Counted from the first letter of the stretch, positions 54,167 through 63,413 are shown. The stretch: DNA of 64,000 nt from Terrabacter sp. 28 (GCA_000955875.1 JYOE01000013.1:1-64000); one strand, 5' to 3'. Made by a program: numbers and translations. The notes: generated from the sequence alone by a model not told the origin.

Positions 54167-54214
54167 ATGAGTTCGACCGTCGCACCGATCCGCGCGTGGT
54201 GGCTGCCCAGCTGA
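54167..54214 (+). CDS. tryptophan leader peptide of trpS
   Basis: The ATG at 54167 encodes M-S-S-T-V-A-P-I-R-A-W-W-L-P-S and stops at 54214. Two consecutive Trp codons (54197-54202) sit just before an alternative RNA fold. TACCCT, a -10 box, lies 7 bases before the ATG, so the leader mRNA would be leaderless. Such a peptide followed by competing hairpins is the hallmark of ribosome-mediated attenuation, which is known for trp genes and for an auxiliary trpS in Streptomyces. Confidence 0.88.
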   Translation: MSSTVAPIRAWWLPS

Positions 54215-54262
54215 GGCGGCCCGTCGAACCAACCCGAAACCGGAGCCGCCCACGGGCGGCTC
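54201..54262 (+). promoter_or_regulatory. transcription attenuator upstream of trpS
   Basis: Four pairing regions can be read. Region 1 GGCTGCC (54201-54207, overlapping the second Trp codon) pairs with region 2 GGCGGCC (54215-54221) with one G-U pair. Region 2 (54215-54220) can instead pair with region 3 GCCGCC (54245-54250). Region 3/4, GAGCCGCC (54243-54250) with GGCGGCTC (54255-54262), makes the terminator around loop CACG. A ribosome stalled at the Trp codons would cover region 1 and favour the 2:3 antiterminator. Confidence 0.82.
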
Positions 54263-54336
54263 TTCGCATGTCAGGCTCCGCATGTCGGATCGCCTCGGCG
54301 CCGGTCCTCCCGTGGGCACGACCACAGGAGACGAAC

Positions 54337-55524
54337 ATGACCAGCACGACCACCACCGACCACGCAGTCCACGAAGCCCGCCCAGCCCAAGCGGAACACG
54401 CAGCCCATGCGGATCACGTGGCGGATCACGTGGCGGATCACGTGGTCAACGCCGATGCCACCGCGACGTATGCCGCCGCGCGCGACCGCAGCGCGGTCCT
54501 CGACGCGCTCATCGACGAGCACGCGGCCACCGACCCGACGCGCTTCCGCATGCTCACCGGTGACCGCCCCACCGGGCCGCTGCACATCGGGCACTACCTG
54601 GCGAGCCTGCGCAACCGGGTCCGCTTGCAGGACAAGGGCGTCGAGACCTTCGTGGTCATCGCCGACTACCAGGTCATCACCGACCGCGACTCGGTCGGTG
54701 AGATGGGCGCCAACGTGCAGGGCCTGGTGCTCGACTACCTCGCGGCCGGCATCGACCCGACGCGCACAACGGTCTTCACGCACAGCGCGGTGCCGGCTCT
54801 CAACCAGCTGATGCTGCCGTTCCTGTCCCTCGTGACGGACGCCGAGCTGCGCCGGAACCCGACGGTCAAGGACGAGCTTGCACTCTCCGACGGGCGGCCG
54901 CTCTCGGGGCTGCTGCTCACCTATCCCGTGCACCAGGCGGCCGACATCCTCTTCTGCCACAGCAGGATCGTGCCGGTCGGCCGTGACCAGCTGCCGCACC
55001 TTGAGCAGACGCGGGCGATCGCACGCCGCTTCAACACGAGGTATGCCGCCGGGCACAGCGTGTTCCCCGAGCCCGAGGCGCTGCTCAGCGACGTGCCGCT
55101 GCTGCTCGGCACCGACGGGACCAAGATGAGCAAGAGCAAGGGCAACGTCATCAACCTGCGCGACACCGCCGACGAGACGGTGGCTCGCATCCGCGCCGCG
55201 CGCACCGACTCCGAGCGGCGGATCACCTTCGACCCCGGGGCGCGTCCGGCCGTGGCGAACCTGTTGACGATCGCAGGGCTCTTCCTCGAGGAGTCACCGG
55301 AGTCGGTGGCCGACCGGGTCGGCGACGGCGGCGCCCGCGCTCTCAAGGAGGTCGTCACCGAGGCGGTGAACGAGTCCCTCGCCGGGCACCGCGCGCGCAG
55401 GGCCGACCTCGCCCGCGACCCGGCCTACGTCGCCTCGGTGCTGCGCGAGGGGAACGCCCGCGCCAACGAGGTCGCCGAGCGCACGCTCGCGACCGTGCGG
55501 GCGGTGATGGGCATGGGCTACTGA
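54337..55524 (+). CDS. trpS: tryptophanyl-tRNA synthetase
   Basis: The 395-residue class I synthetase charges tRNA-Trp. HIGH is present as PLHIGHYL at about 81-88 and KMSKS as GTKMSKSKGN at about 261. The N-terminal 55 residues are an Ala/His-rich extension with a three-copy ADHV repeat (12-bp units at about 54407-54445) that core bacterial TrpRS lacks. CAGGAG lies 6 bases before the ATG at 54337. The Trp-responsive leader suggests that it is induced by tryptophan or charging shortage, and it may be an auxiliary enzyme beside another trpS elsewhere; that is inference. Confidence 0.95.
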   Translation: MTSTTTTDHAVHEARPAQAEHAAHADHVADHVADHVVNADATATYAAARDRSAVLDALIDEHAATDPTRFRMLTGDRPTGPLHIGHYLASLRNRVRLQDKGVETFVVIADYQVITDRDSVGEMGANVQGLVLDYLAAGIDPTRTTVFTHSAVPALNQLMLPFLSLVTDAELRRNPTVKDELALSDGRPLSGLLLTYPVHQAADILFCHSRIVPVGRDQLPHLEQTRAIARRFNTRYAAGHSVFPEPEALLSDVPLLLGTDGTKMSKSKGNVINLRDTADETVARIRAARTDSERRITFDPGARPAVANLLTIAGLFLEESPESVADRVGDGGARALKEVVTEAVNESLAGHRARRADLARDPAYVASVLREGNARANEVAERTLATVRAVMGMGY

Positions 55525-55570
55525 CTACCGACGCTCGTGCCAAGCGGTCGGCGCCGCCCTACCCTGAGGC

Positions 55571-56128
55571 ATGGACGACGGGGCAGATCGGGCGCTCGAG
55601 GTCCCTCCGACCGGGTCGCCGAGCGAGTCGGCTCGGGCCCAGCTCCAGGCGATCGCCGAGGTCGGGGCGGACCTCGAGCGGGCAGGCCTCGACCACTGGC
55701 TCTTCGGCGGTTGGGCCGTCGACCTGTGGTGCGGCCGGGTCACCCGTCAGCACCATGACGTCGACCTGGCCGTCCTGCTGGCCGACCGTCCCGCGGTCCA
55801 CGGCCTCCTGGTTGCCTGTGGTTGGGCGCACGAGCCGCAGGCCGGCGAGGTCGTGGGCACCCGCTACCGCCGTGACGGAGTGCTCCTCGAGCTGACGTTC
55901 GTTATCCATGACGGCGAACGGGTCCTGCTGCCCTTCGAGCCGGAACCCGCCGTGTGGTCGGAACGGTCGTTCGGGAGTGCCCGCCGGTCGCTGCACGGCA
56001 CATCGGCGCGGGTCATCGCTCTCGACGTCCTGCTGCGCGACAAGAACAGCCCGCGCGACGACCCTGACGACGGCGAGAAGGACCGGTCTGACCTCGCTGC
56101 CCTGGAGCGAGCCACGCGTCAGCAGTGA
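55571..56128 (+). CDS. nucleotidyltransferase-fold protein (aminoglycoside/lincosamide adenylyltransferase-like)
   Basis: The 185-residue product has the minimal nucleotidyltransferase pattern WLFGGWAVDLW (about 42-52) followed by HHDVDLAVLL with the paired metal-binding aspartates, as in ANT(2'')/LinB-like enzymes. The rest is short and the end is acidic. Similarity to resistance enzymes is at fold level, so resistance cannot be concluded. TACCCT lies 5 bases before the ATG at 55571, a leaderless arrangement. Confidence 0.75.
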   Translation: MDDGADRALEVPPTGSPSESARAQLQAIAEVGADLERAGLDHWLFGGWAVDLWCGRVTRQHHDVDLAVLLADRPAVHGLLVACGWAHEPQAGEVVGTRYRRDGVLLELTFVIHDGERVLLPFEPEPAVWSERSFGSARRSLHGTSARVIALDVLLRDKNSPRDDPDDGEKDRSDLAALERATRQQ

Positions 56129-56152
56129 CCGCTGGCGCAGCCCGCAGCGCCC

Positions 56153-56962
56153 TCAGCGGGAGTCGCGCGCCTCGCGGAACCGCCTGCGGGAGCGCTGGGC
56201 TCGTCGTTCGGCGGCGAGGTCGGCGCGTCGCATGCCTTCCTCGTCGATGCGCAGCCCCTCCTCGACGGTCGGGGCCGTGCCGCCACGTGATCGCGGGAGC
56301 CACCAGCGGTCGGCGTCATCCCGGGGGCGGTCCGGATAGACCGCCATCGCCTCGTCGAGGAGCATCGCGACCCTGGCGCGCAGCTGCTCCGAGACGGCAT
56401 ACGGGTCGGCGTCGGGTGCCGGACGAAGGGGCTCGCCGACGGCGATCGTGACGGGGACGCCCCGCCGGAGGGCGAACCGGCCCGAGCGTCCCCGCGCGAT
56501 GCGATGGCTGCCCCAGACGGCGACCGGCACGAGCGGCACCTGGCACCAGATGGCGACCGCAGCCGCGCCCGGGCGGAACGGACGCAGCTCCCAGGAGTGC
56601 GAGACTGTCGCCTCCGGGAAGATCCCGACGACCTCACCCGCGCGCACCGACTCCACCGCGTGCCGCAGCGCCACCTCGCCGTGCGCGCGGTCGACCTCGA
56701 CGTGGCGCATGGCCCGCATCGCATCGCCGACGACCGGTGGCAGGAAGACGCCGTGCTTGGCGAGGAACCGCACGTAGCGGCCGCGTTCGCGCCCGACGAG
56801 CCCGACGAACAGGAAGTCCGGCGAGCTCACGTGGTTGCTCGCGAGCACGGCACCGCCGACCACCGGCAGGTGCTCGGCGCCGCGGACCTCGATGCGCAGC
56901 CCGAGCGCCGCGAAGCCGGCGCGGGCGAGAGCGATGACGAAGCGATAGGTCCTCTCTGCCAC
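56153..56962 (-). CDS. 1-acyl-glycerol-3-phosphate acyltransferase family protein (PlsC)
   Basis: The 269-residue product has the acyltransferase motif H-x4-D as NHVSSPD at about 42-48, GIFPEATVS (motif III region) near 115, and VPLVPVAVWGSHRI (motif IV). The N-terminal helix may anchor it to the membrane. It probably acylates lysophosphatidate or a related glycerolipid. The C-terminal 60 residues are basic and extend past the usual domain. It is convergent with the nucleotidyltransferase gene (24-bp gap). Confidence 0.87.
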   Translation of the reverse strand: MAERTYRFVIALARAGFAALGLRIEVRGAEHLPVVGGAVLASNHVSSPDFLFVGLVGRERGRYVRFLAKHGVFLPPVVGDAMRAMRHVEVDRAHGEVALRHAVESVRAGEVVGIFPEATVSHSWELRPFRPGAAAVAIWCQVPLVPVAVWGSHRIARGRSGRFALRRGVPVTIAVGEPLRPAPDADPYAVSEQLRARVAMLLDEAMAVYPDRPRDDADRWWLPRSRGGTAPTVEEGLRIDEEGMRRADLAAERRAQRSRRRFREARDSR

Positions 56963-57004
56963 ACCTCATCTTCGGTGCAGCCGCTCCCGCCGGATGCCCC
57001 GACA

Positions 57005-57051
57005 CCCATCGAGAAGGCAATCCGTCCTGGCGGGATTGCCTTCTCGATGGG
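57005..57051. terminator. long hairpin between plsC and phoD
   Basis: A perfect 19-bp stem (57005-57023 with 57033-57051) closes a 9-base loop. A third, imperfect copy of the 3' arm (GGATTGCTTTCTCGATG) follows at about 57064-57080. The arm core ATCGAGA also occurs in the topA terminator. It should end phoD transcription (minus strand), 43 bases past its stop. Confidence 0.85.
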
Positions 57052-57093
57052 ATGTGGGCGGACGGATTGCTTTCTCGATGAAGGCAGCGAGGG

Positions 57094-58806
57094 CTAGCCG
57101 GTGGTGTGGGTCTCCTCGCGGACGGTGTCGGCGACGATCTGCGCGTCGGACGGCGCAGCCGTCACCGGGGCCACGGCGGAACGGCGGGCGGCCGTCGCCG
57201 GCAGCGGGTTGTCGGCGGTCTGGCGCAGACCGCGCTCACCGTCGTCGAGGACGAACTCGGCACGCGTGAACACCTCGGCGCCGGGCGTCGTCACGACCGG
57301 CACGCAGCGAAAGCGCGCCGCGAGGGCATCGGGGGTGATCGTCGTCGAGACGTAGCCGCGCAGGTTGGTCCAGAAGCGGAGGTTCGGGTTCCACGCAGCC
57401 CACGGGTGCTGGCCGGTCGGGCTGTCGTAGCCGTTGCCGCCCGAGGTGATCGAGCTCGTCACCAGCTCGGAGCCGACGACCGCGCCGGGGTTGTCGTAGT
57501 CGAGGTACAGGTCGGACGCCCAGTGCGCGTGCACGTCGCCCGTGAGGACGACGGGGTTGCGCACCCCGGCGTCGACCCAGCCCTGGGTGACGCGCCGCCG
57601 CGAGGCGGGGTAGCCGTCCCAGGCGTCCATCGACACCGTCGTCCTCGCCGTGGCGTCGTTGTCGCGGCGGCCGAAGAAGACCTGCTGGCCGAGCAGGTCC
57701 CAGCGCGCCTGCGACTGGCGGAAGCCGTCGAGCAGCCACTTCTCCTGCTCCATGCCGGGCAGCGAACGCGACGGGTCGGCGGCGTCCGGGCAGTCCTTGT
57801 AGCCGTCGCCGCACGCCTGGTCGGAACGGTACTGGCGGGTGTCGAGCATGTGGAGGTTCGCGAGCCGGCCCCACTGGACGCGGCGGTAGAGGTCGAGGTC
57901 GGGGCCGTTCGGCACCGACGACCGGCGCAACGGCATGTTCTCGTAGTACGCCCGGTAGGCCGCCGCCCGCCGCTCGAGGAAGGTCGGCGTCTCGGCCGGC
58001 TTCTCGGGGATGTCGCCTGCGTAGTTGTTGTCGACCTCGTGGTCGTCCCAGACGGCGAGCCACGGGGCGGCCGCGTGCGCCGCCTGAAGGTCGGGGTCGC
58101 TCTTGTACTGGGCGTAGCGCTGCCGGTAGCCCGCGAGCGTCTTGGTCTCGGGGCCGACGTGGGCGCGGCCGACCCCGTTGCCGGCACCCTCGTACTGGTA
58201 GTCGCCGAGGTGGAGGATCACGTCGGGCCGCTCGTCGGCGAGGTGGCGGTAGGCGGTGAAGTAGCCCGCCGGGAAGTTCGAGCAGGAGACGAAGGCCATC
58301 GCGAACGACGACGGTGTCTCCAAGGCGCTGGGTGCGGTCACGGCACGGCCGGGCGCAGAGAGGTGCTTGCCAAGGCGGAAGCGGTAGAAGTACTCACGCC
58401 CGGGGCGCAGGCCCTGCACCTCGACGTGCACAGAATGAGCCCAACCCGGCTCTGCTGCAACGGAACCCGCCTTGACGACATCCTCGAAACGTTCGTCGGA
58501 CGCGACCTGCCAGCCCAGCTGGTAGGAGGAGGACGGCATACCTCCTCGGCCGTCGGCGGCCAGCGGTTCGAGGGCGAGGCGGGTCCAGATGACGAAGCCG
58601 TCAGGGGCCGGGTCGCCGCTTGCGACGCCGAGCGTGAACGGGTCGGTGGACGGGATGACCGCCGCGGCGCTGGAGCGGCTGCCGACCACTACGGAGGTGC
58701 CGGCGAGGGCGACGGCGCCGGTGGCCAGACCGCCACGCAGCACCGCGCGTCGTGACGACCGGAGGGAGGAGAGCTTCTGGGTGAGCTGACGGTGTGAGTT
58801 GTCCAT
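57094..58806 (-). CDS. phoD: alkaline phosphatase D (PhoD-like), Tat-exported
   Basis: The 570-residue enzyme has a twin-arginine signal (SSRRAVLRGG at about 18-27 and a hydrophobic segment). A PhoD N-domain follows, then the metallophosphatase core with FVSCSNFP, LHLGDYQYEG, VWDDHEVDNNYAGD, LDTRQYR and LTGDVHAHWASDL, which provide the Fe/Ca ligands of PhoD. It hydrolyses phosphate mono- and diesters outside the cell. The ATG at 58806 is preferred over a GTG three codons earlier. A three-unit PHO-box-like repeat lies 45-73 bases upstream. Confidence 0.92.
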   Translation of the reverse strand: MDNSHRQLTQKLSSLRSSRRAVLRGGLATGAVALAGTSVVVGSRSSAAAVIPSTDPFTLGVASGDPAPDGFVIWTRLALEPLAADGRGGMPSSSYQLGWQVASDERFEDVVKAGSVAAEPGWAHSVHVEVQGLRPGREYFYRFRLGKHLSAPGRAVTAPSALETPSSFAMAFVSCSNFPAGYFTAYRHLADERPDVILHLGDYQYEGAGNGVGRAHVGPETKTLAGYRQRYAQYKSDPDLQAAHAAAPWLAVWDDHEVDNNYAGDIPEKPAETPTFLERRAAAYRAYYENMPLRRSSVPNGPDLDLYRRVQWGRLANLHMLDTRQYRSDQACGDGYKDCPDAADPSRSLPGMEQEKWLLDGFRQSQARWDLLGQQVFFGRRDNDATARTTVSMDAWDGYPASRRRVTQGWVDAGVRNPVVLTGDVHAHWASDLYLDYDNPGAVVGSELVTSSITSGGNGYDSPTGQHPWAAWNPNLRFWTNLRGYVSTTITPDALAARFRCVPVVTTPGAEVFTRAEFVLDDGERGLRQTADNPLPATAARRSAVAPVTAAPSDAQIVADTVREETHTTG

Positions 58807-58850
58807 GTCGTCCACATTCGTCCCGGTTCGTACTGAGCGGAAGGCCTGCG

Positions 58851-58879
58851 GCCGAACCTCCGGTGAACCTTGGGGTGAC
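58851..58879 (-). promoter_or_regulatory. PHO-box-like direct repeats upstream of phoD
   Basis: Read on the minus strand, three 7-base units, GTCACCC, GTTCACC and GTTCGGC, recur at exactly 11-bp period (plus-strand positions 58873-58879, 58862-58868, 58851-58857). GTTCACC is the consensus direct-repeat unit bound by PhoP in Streptomyces. The location just upstream of a phosphatase gene fits induction by phosphate limitation. Confidence 0.75.
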
Positions 58880-59052
58880 CGCTCACCCGCGGACCGTGAC
58901 CGTTCGGCTGGCTACTGACCGGTAGGGGTGAGACCTGCCTCACTCGGCTCTTGATGGGCGAACTAGCCTGCGTTTGAGTTGTCGCAGATGCCGCCAGCCG
59001 CGAGCGCTGGTCCGGTGCGACCGCTTCATCGTCGATGCGAAAGGGTGACACC

Positions 59053-61029
59053 GTGAGCGAAGAGACGCTCGAGAACCTCGTCCACGAGGGGCTGACGTTC
59101 CCGCCCCAGCCCGACTTCGCCGCCCAGGCGAACGGCACGGCCGACCTCTACGACAAGGCCGGCGCCGACCACGAGGGCTTCTGGGCCGAGCAGGCCCGCA
59201 CCTACCTGACGTGGAGCACCCCCTTCACCCAGTCGCTCGACTGGAGCAACCCGCCCTTCGCGAAGTGGTTCGCCGACGGCGAGCTCAACGCGTGCGTCAA
59301 TGCCGTCGACCGGCACGTCGAGGCCGGTCGCGGCGACAAGGTCGCGATCCACTTCGTCGGCGAGCCCGAGGGCGACACCCGAGACATCACGTACGCCGAC
59401 CTGCACGCCGAGGTGCAGCGCGCCGCGAACGCCCTCGCCGACCTCGGCGTGGGCAAGGGCGACACGGTCGCGATCTACCTGCCGATGATCCCCGAGGCGG
59501 CCGTCGCGATGCTCGCGTGCGCCCGGATCGGAGCCCCGCACTCGGTCGTCTTCGGCGGCTTCTCCGCGGAGGCATTGCACTCGCGCATCGACGACGCCAA
59601 GGCGAAGGTCGTCATCACGGCCGACGGCGGCTACCGGCGCGGCGCCCCTTCGGCCCTGAAGCCGGCCGTGGACGCCGCGCTCGACCACGGCGACACCTCG
59701 GTCGAGAAGGTCCTCGTCGTCAAGCGCACCGGGCAGGACACCGCCTGGAACGACCGCGACCTCTGGTGGCACGAGGCTCTCGAGAAGGCCGCTCCGACCC
59801 ACGAGGCGCAGGCGTTCGAGGCCGAGCACCCGCTCTTCATCCTCTACACCTCCGGCACGACCGGAAAGCCGAAGGGCATCTTCCACACGACCGGTGGCTA
59901 CCTGACCCAGACGGCCTACACGAACGCTGTCGTGCACGACGTGCACCGCGACACCGACGTCTACTGGTGCACGGCCGACATCGGCTGGGTCACCGGCCAC
60001 TCGTACATCGTCTACGGCCCGCTCACCAACGGGGTCACGCAGGTGATGTACGAGGGCACCCCCGACACCCCGCACCAGGGCCGCTGGTGGGAGATCGTCC
60101 AGGACTACAAGGTGACGATCCTTTACACCGCCCCGACCGCGGTGCGAACCTTCATGAAGTGGGGTGCCGAGATCCCGGCGAAGTTCGACATGAGCTCGCT
60201 GCGGCTGCTCGGGTCGGTCGGCGAGCCGATCAACCCCGAGGCCTGGCTCTGGTACCACAAGCACATCGGCGGCGGCCGCGCCCCGATCGTCGACACGTGG
60301 TGGCAGACCGAGACCGGCGCCATCATGATCAGCCCTCTCCCGGGCGTCACCACCCTCGAGCCCGGCTCGGCGCAGAAGCCGATCCCCGGCATCAGCGCCG
60401 AGATCCTCGACGACGAGGGCAAGCCGTTCACGACGCCCGAGCAGGTCGGCTACCTCGTGCTGACCAAGCCGTGGCCCTCGATGCTCCGCGGCATCTGGGG
60501 CGACCCGGAGCGCTACAAGGAGACGTACTGGTCGCGGTTCGGCGAGAAGTACTACTTCGCCGGTGACGGCGCGAAGTACGACGCCGACGGCAACATCTGG
60601 CTGCTCGGCCGCGTCGACGACGTCATGAACGTGTCGGGTCACCGCCTGTCGACCGCCGAGATCGAGTCGGCCCTCGTGTCGCACCCGAAGGTGGCCGAGG
60701 CCGCGGTCGTCGGCGCCAACGACGAGACGACCGGCCAGGCCGTGTGCGCGTTCGTGATCCTGCGCCAGGAGGCCGTCGAGGAGGCCGACGAGCCCGGCGA
60801 GGGCAAGGACCTCGTGCAGGAGCTGCGCAACCACGTGGCCAAGGAGATCGGCCCGATCGCGAAGCCGCGCTCGATCATGATCGTGAGCGAGCTGCCGAAG
60901 ACGCGCTCCGGCAAGATCATGCGCCGCCTGCTGCGCGACGTCGCCGAGGGTCGCGAGGTCGGCGACGTGACGACGCTCGCCGACAGCTCGGTCATGGACC
61001 TCATCAAGTCGGGGATGTCGAAGGAGTGA
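59053..61029 (+). CDS. acs: acetyl-coenzyme A synthetase
   Basis: The 658-residue ANL-family enzyme activates acetate to acetyl-CoA via acetyl-AMP. Landmarks are [11 protein letters not shown] (about 265), [62 protein letters not shown] and [11 protein letters not shown] near 615, whose lysine is the site of regulatory acetylation in homologues. I choose the GTG at 59053, with AAAGGG 7 bases upstream; the ATG at 59035 lacks a site. A hairpin built on two octamers ends the gene. Confidence 0.96.
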   Translation: MSEETLENLVHEGLTFPPQPDFAAQANGTADLYDKAGADHEGFWAEQARTYLTWSTPFTQSLDWSNPPFAKWFADGELNACVNAVDRHVEAGRGDKVAIHFVGEPEGDTRDITYADLHAEVQRAANALADLGVGKGDTVAIYLPMIPEAAVAMLACARIGAPHSVVFGGFSAEALHSRIDDAKAKVVITADGGYRRGAPSALKPAVDAALDHGDTSVEKVLVVKRTGQDTAWNDRDLWWHEALEKAAPTHEAQAFEAEHPLFILYTSGTTGKPKGIFHTTGGYLTQTAYTNAVVHDVHRDTDVYWCTADIGWVTGHSYIVYGPLTNGVTQVMYEGTPDTPHQGRWWEIVQDYKVTILYTAPTAVRTFMKWGAEIPAKFDMSSLRLLGSVGEPINPEAWLWYHKHIGGGRAPIVDTWWQTETGAIMISPLPGVTTLEPGSAQKPIPGISAEILDDEGKPFTTPEQVGYLVLTKPWPSMLRGIWGDPERYKETYWSRFGEKYYFAGDGAKYDADGNIWLLGRVDDVMNVSGHRLSTAEIESALVSHPKVAEAAVVGANDETTGQAVCAFVILRQEAVEEADEPGEGKDLVQELRNHVAKEIGPIAKPRSIMIVSELPKTRSGKIMRRLLRDVAEGREVGDVTTLADSSVMDLIKSGMSKE

Positions 61030-61059
61030 CCTCCCGGGTCGTCACCGGCCAACCCGGGC

Positions 61060-61097
61060 ACGTATGCCGTCCGCTCCCCCGAGCGGGCGGCATACGT
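61060..61097. terminator. acs terminator built from two inverted octamers
   Basis: ACGTATGCCG (61060-61069) pairs with CGGCATACGT (61088-61097), and CCGCTC with GAGCGG continues the stem through one T-G pair to a CCCC loop, 17 pairs in all. Both stem ends are copies of the dispersed octamer GTATGCCG. It lies 31 bases past the acs stop and 20 bases before the convergent glpK end. Confidence 0.88.
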
Positions 61098-61116
61098 CTG
61101 CTTGCGGCCGAGCCCG

Positions 61117-62646
61117 TCAGCACGGCGGTGACGCGTCGCTGCCCGCCGTGCGGCCCCACGTGACGGCCAGCTCGACGGCGTCACACCACCTGCGGTACTG
61201 ACGCTCAACCTCGTCATGCTCGGGGGTCGGCCGCCACTCGGCGGCCTGGTGCCAGTTCGAGCGCAGCACCCGCTTGTCGGGCCAGAACCCCACGGCCAGA
61301 CCCGCCGCGTAAGCCGCTCCCAGCGCCACCGTCTCGGCCATCATCGGCCGCACCACCGGCACCCCGAGGACGTCGCTGACGTACTGCATGAGCAGGTTGT
61401 TCCCGGTCATGCCCCCGTCGACCGCGAGTGAGGCCAACGGGATCTCCGCGTCGCTGTTCATCGCGTCGACGACCTCCCGCGTCTGGCAGGCCACGGCCTC
61501 GAGCACAGCCCGCGCCAGGTGCCCCTTGGTCGCGTACGAGGTGAGCCCCACGAGCAGGCCCTGGGCGCGGGCCTCCCAGCGCGGCGCGAAGAGACCGGAG
61601 AAGGCCGGCACGAGGTAGCAGCCGCCGTTGTCGGGCACGGTCTGAGCGAGCGTCTCCACCTCGGCCGGCGTCCTGATCAGGCCGATGTTGTCGCAGCACC
61701 ACTGGACGAGCGCTCCCGAGAAGGCGACGGCGCCCTCGAGCGCGTAGACCACCGGCTCGCCGTCGATGCGGTGCGCGACGGTGGTGATGAGTCCGTGGCT
61801 CGAGCGGATGAGCTCGTTGCCGGTGTTGAGGAGCAGGAAGCTGCCGGTTCCGAAGGTGCACTTGGCCTCACCCGGGTCGAAGGCGGTCTGGCCGAACAGG
61901 GACGCCTGCTGGTCGCCGATGACCGCTGCGACTGGGATGCCGGGCACGGGGTCGACCGTGCATCCGACGTCCCCGAGCGACGAGACGATGCGAGGAAGCC
62001 CCGTCCGGGGCACCCGCATGAGCGCCAGCAGCTCGTCGTCCCAGTCGAGCGTCGACAGGTTCATGAGCATCGTCCGGCTGGCGTTGGTGACATCCGTGAC
62101 GTGCACTCCACCGATCGGTCCCCCGGTGAGGTTCCACAGCAGCCAGCTGTCCATGGTGCCGACGAGGACGCTGCCGTCCTCGGCCCTCTCGTGCAGGCCC
62201 GGCACCTCCTCCATGAGCCAGCGCAGCTTGGATCCCGAGAAGTAGGTGACCGCGGGCAGGCCCGAGCGAGAGGTGATCTCGGACTCCGACATCTCCCGGC
62301 AGATCTGCTCGAGCAGGCCGGCAGTCCTGGTGTCCTGCCACCCGATCGCGTGGTGCACCGGTCGTCCGGTCCATCGCTCCCACGCGACGACCGTCTCGCG
62401 CTGGTTCGTCACGCCCAGGGCGACGACGTCACCCGGCGAGGCTCCCGCCTGGTCCAACGCCTCGGGCACCACCTCCTGGACGATCCGCCAGATCTCGGCA
62501 GCGTCGTGCTCGACCCATCCGGGGTGTGGGTAGTACTGGCGGTGCTGGCGCTGCGCAACCGCCACCATCCTCCCGTAGCGGTCGTAGACGATGCATCGCG
62601 TCGACGTCGTCCCCTGGTCGATCGCCGCGACGTAGCGTGCCGTCAC
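61117..62646 (-). CDS. glpK: glycerol kinase
   Basis: The 509-residue FGGY-family kinase makes glycerol-3-phosphate. It begins RYVAAIDQGTTSTRCIVYD (phosphate-binding loop) and has GVTNQRETVVAWERWTG, TMDSWLLWNLTGG, DQQASLFGQ, FGTGSFLLLNTG and LAVDGGMTGNNLLMQ in order. The GTG at 62646 overlaps the iclR stop (GTGA), so the two genes are coupled. It is divergent from glpF, forming a glycerol-uptake unit. Confidence 0.95.
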   Translation of the reverse strand: MTARYVAAIDQGTTSTRCIVYDRYGRMVAVAQRQHRQYYPHPGWVEHDAAEIWRIVQEVVPEALDQAGASPGDVVALGVTNQRETVVAWERWTGRPVHHAIGWQDTRTAGLLEQICREMSESEITSRSGLPAVTYFSGSKLRWLMEEVPGLHERAEDGSVLVGTMDSWLLWNLTGGPIGGVHVTDVTNASRTMLMNLSTLDWDDELLALMRVPRTGLPRIVSSLGDVGCTVDPVPGIPVAAVIGDQQASLFGQTAFDPGEAKCTFGTGSFLLLNTGNELIRSSHGLITTVAHRIDGEPVVYALEGAVAFSGALVQWCCDNIGLIRTPAEVETLAQTVPDNGGCYLVPAFSGLFAPRWEARAQGLLVGLTSYATKGHLARAVLEAVACQTREVVDAMNSDAEIPLASLAVDGGMTGNNLLMQYVSDVLGVPVVRPMMAETVALGAAYAAGLAVGFWPDKRVLRSNWHQAAEWRPTPEHDEVERQYRRWCDAVELAVTWGRTAGSDASPPC

Positions 62647-63413
62647 GGTTCGCGCCCGTGCCCGAGCTCGCGCGACACGCAACGGCCCACGGCCACGACC
62701 TCCCGCACGACGTCCTCGCGCGGGCGAAGGTTGGTGTCGCAGACCCGGTCGACGTCGCCGGCCACCCCGACCGCAGCGACGACCGCACCACTCCGATCGC
62801 GCACCGCGGCGGCCACCTCGGCAACGCCCGGCAGGTGCTCGTCGACGGCGGCCGCCCAGCCTCCGTCACGGACGTCCGCGAGCTGGCGCAGGAGCGTCGA
62901 GCGGTCGCGACTCGTGCGGAAAGTGAAGGAGGAGAGCTCTCCCGGGGGCAGGCAGCGCACGGCGGCGGGGTCGAAGGCGAGCAGCACCTTGCCGAGCGCG
63001 GTGGCGTGCAGGGGCAGACGCGTACCGGTCTCGATGGTCTGACCCGGCGCGTCCGGGCGGAACACGTGATGGACCACGAGTGCCGACCCCTCGGAGAGTG
63101 CGGCGAGCCGGACCGCCTCCCCCGTCCTCGCGGCAAGCGCGTCGGTCCAGTTCAGGGCTCTCGACCGCAGCTCGTTGGGGTCGATGCGTTCGGACCCGAG
63201 GGTGAGCAGCTCGGCACCGAGCAGGTATCCACCCGAGGCGTGCTCCCTGTCGACGAACCCGACGTCGACCAATGTGGCGAGCAGGCCGTGCACCGTCGGT
63301 TTCGGCAGGTCGAGGGCCATGGCCACGGTTGCCAGCGAGACCGGCTCGGCCTCGGCGGCGAGCACCCGGAGGATCGCGGCGGCACGTTCCACCGACTGGA
63401 TGCTGCCTGACAC
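62643..63413 (-). CDS. IclR-family regulator of glycerol genes
   Basis: The 256-residue product has an IclR winged helix (SVERAAAILRVLAAEAEPVSLATVAMALDLPKPTVHGLLATL) and the effector domain (GTRLPLHATALGKVLLA). In Streptomyces an IclR-type regulator (GylR) controls glycerol genes, and this gene sits in the same context. The GTG at 63413 starts it. Two TTCGGC-type palindromes lie between it and glpF. Confidence 0.9.
   Translation of the reverse strand: MSGSIQSVERAAAILRVLAAEAEPVSLATVAMALDLPKPTVHGLLATLVDVGFVDREHASGGYLLGAELLTLGSERIDPNELRSRALNWTDALAARTGEAVRLAALSEGSALVVHHVFRPDAPGQTIETGTRLPLHATALGKVLLAFDPAAVRCLPPGELSSFTFRTSRDRSTLLRQLADVRDGGWAAAVDEHLPGVAEVAAAVRDRSGAVVAAVGVAGDVDRVCDTNLRPREDVVREVVAVGRCVSRELGHGREP

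Noticed and set aside
55571..56128. Annotation as an aminoglycoside or lincosamide resistance gene
   Set aside because: Only the nucleotidyltransferase fold motif matches; the substrate region gives no basis for a resistance claim.
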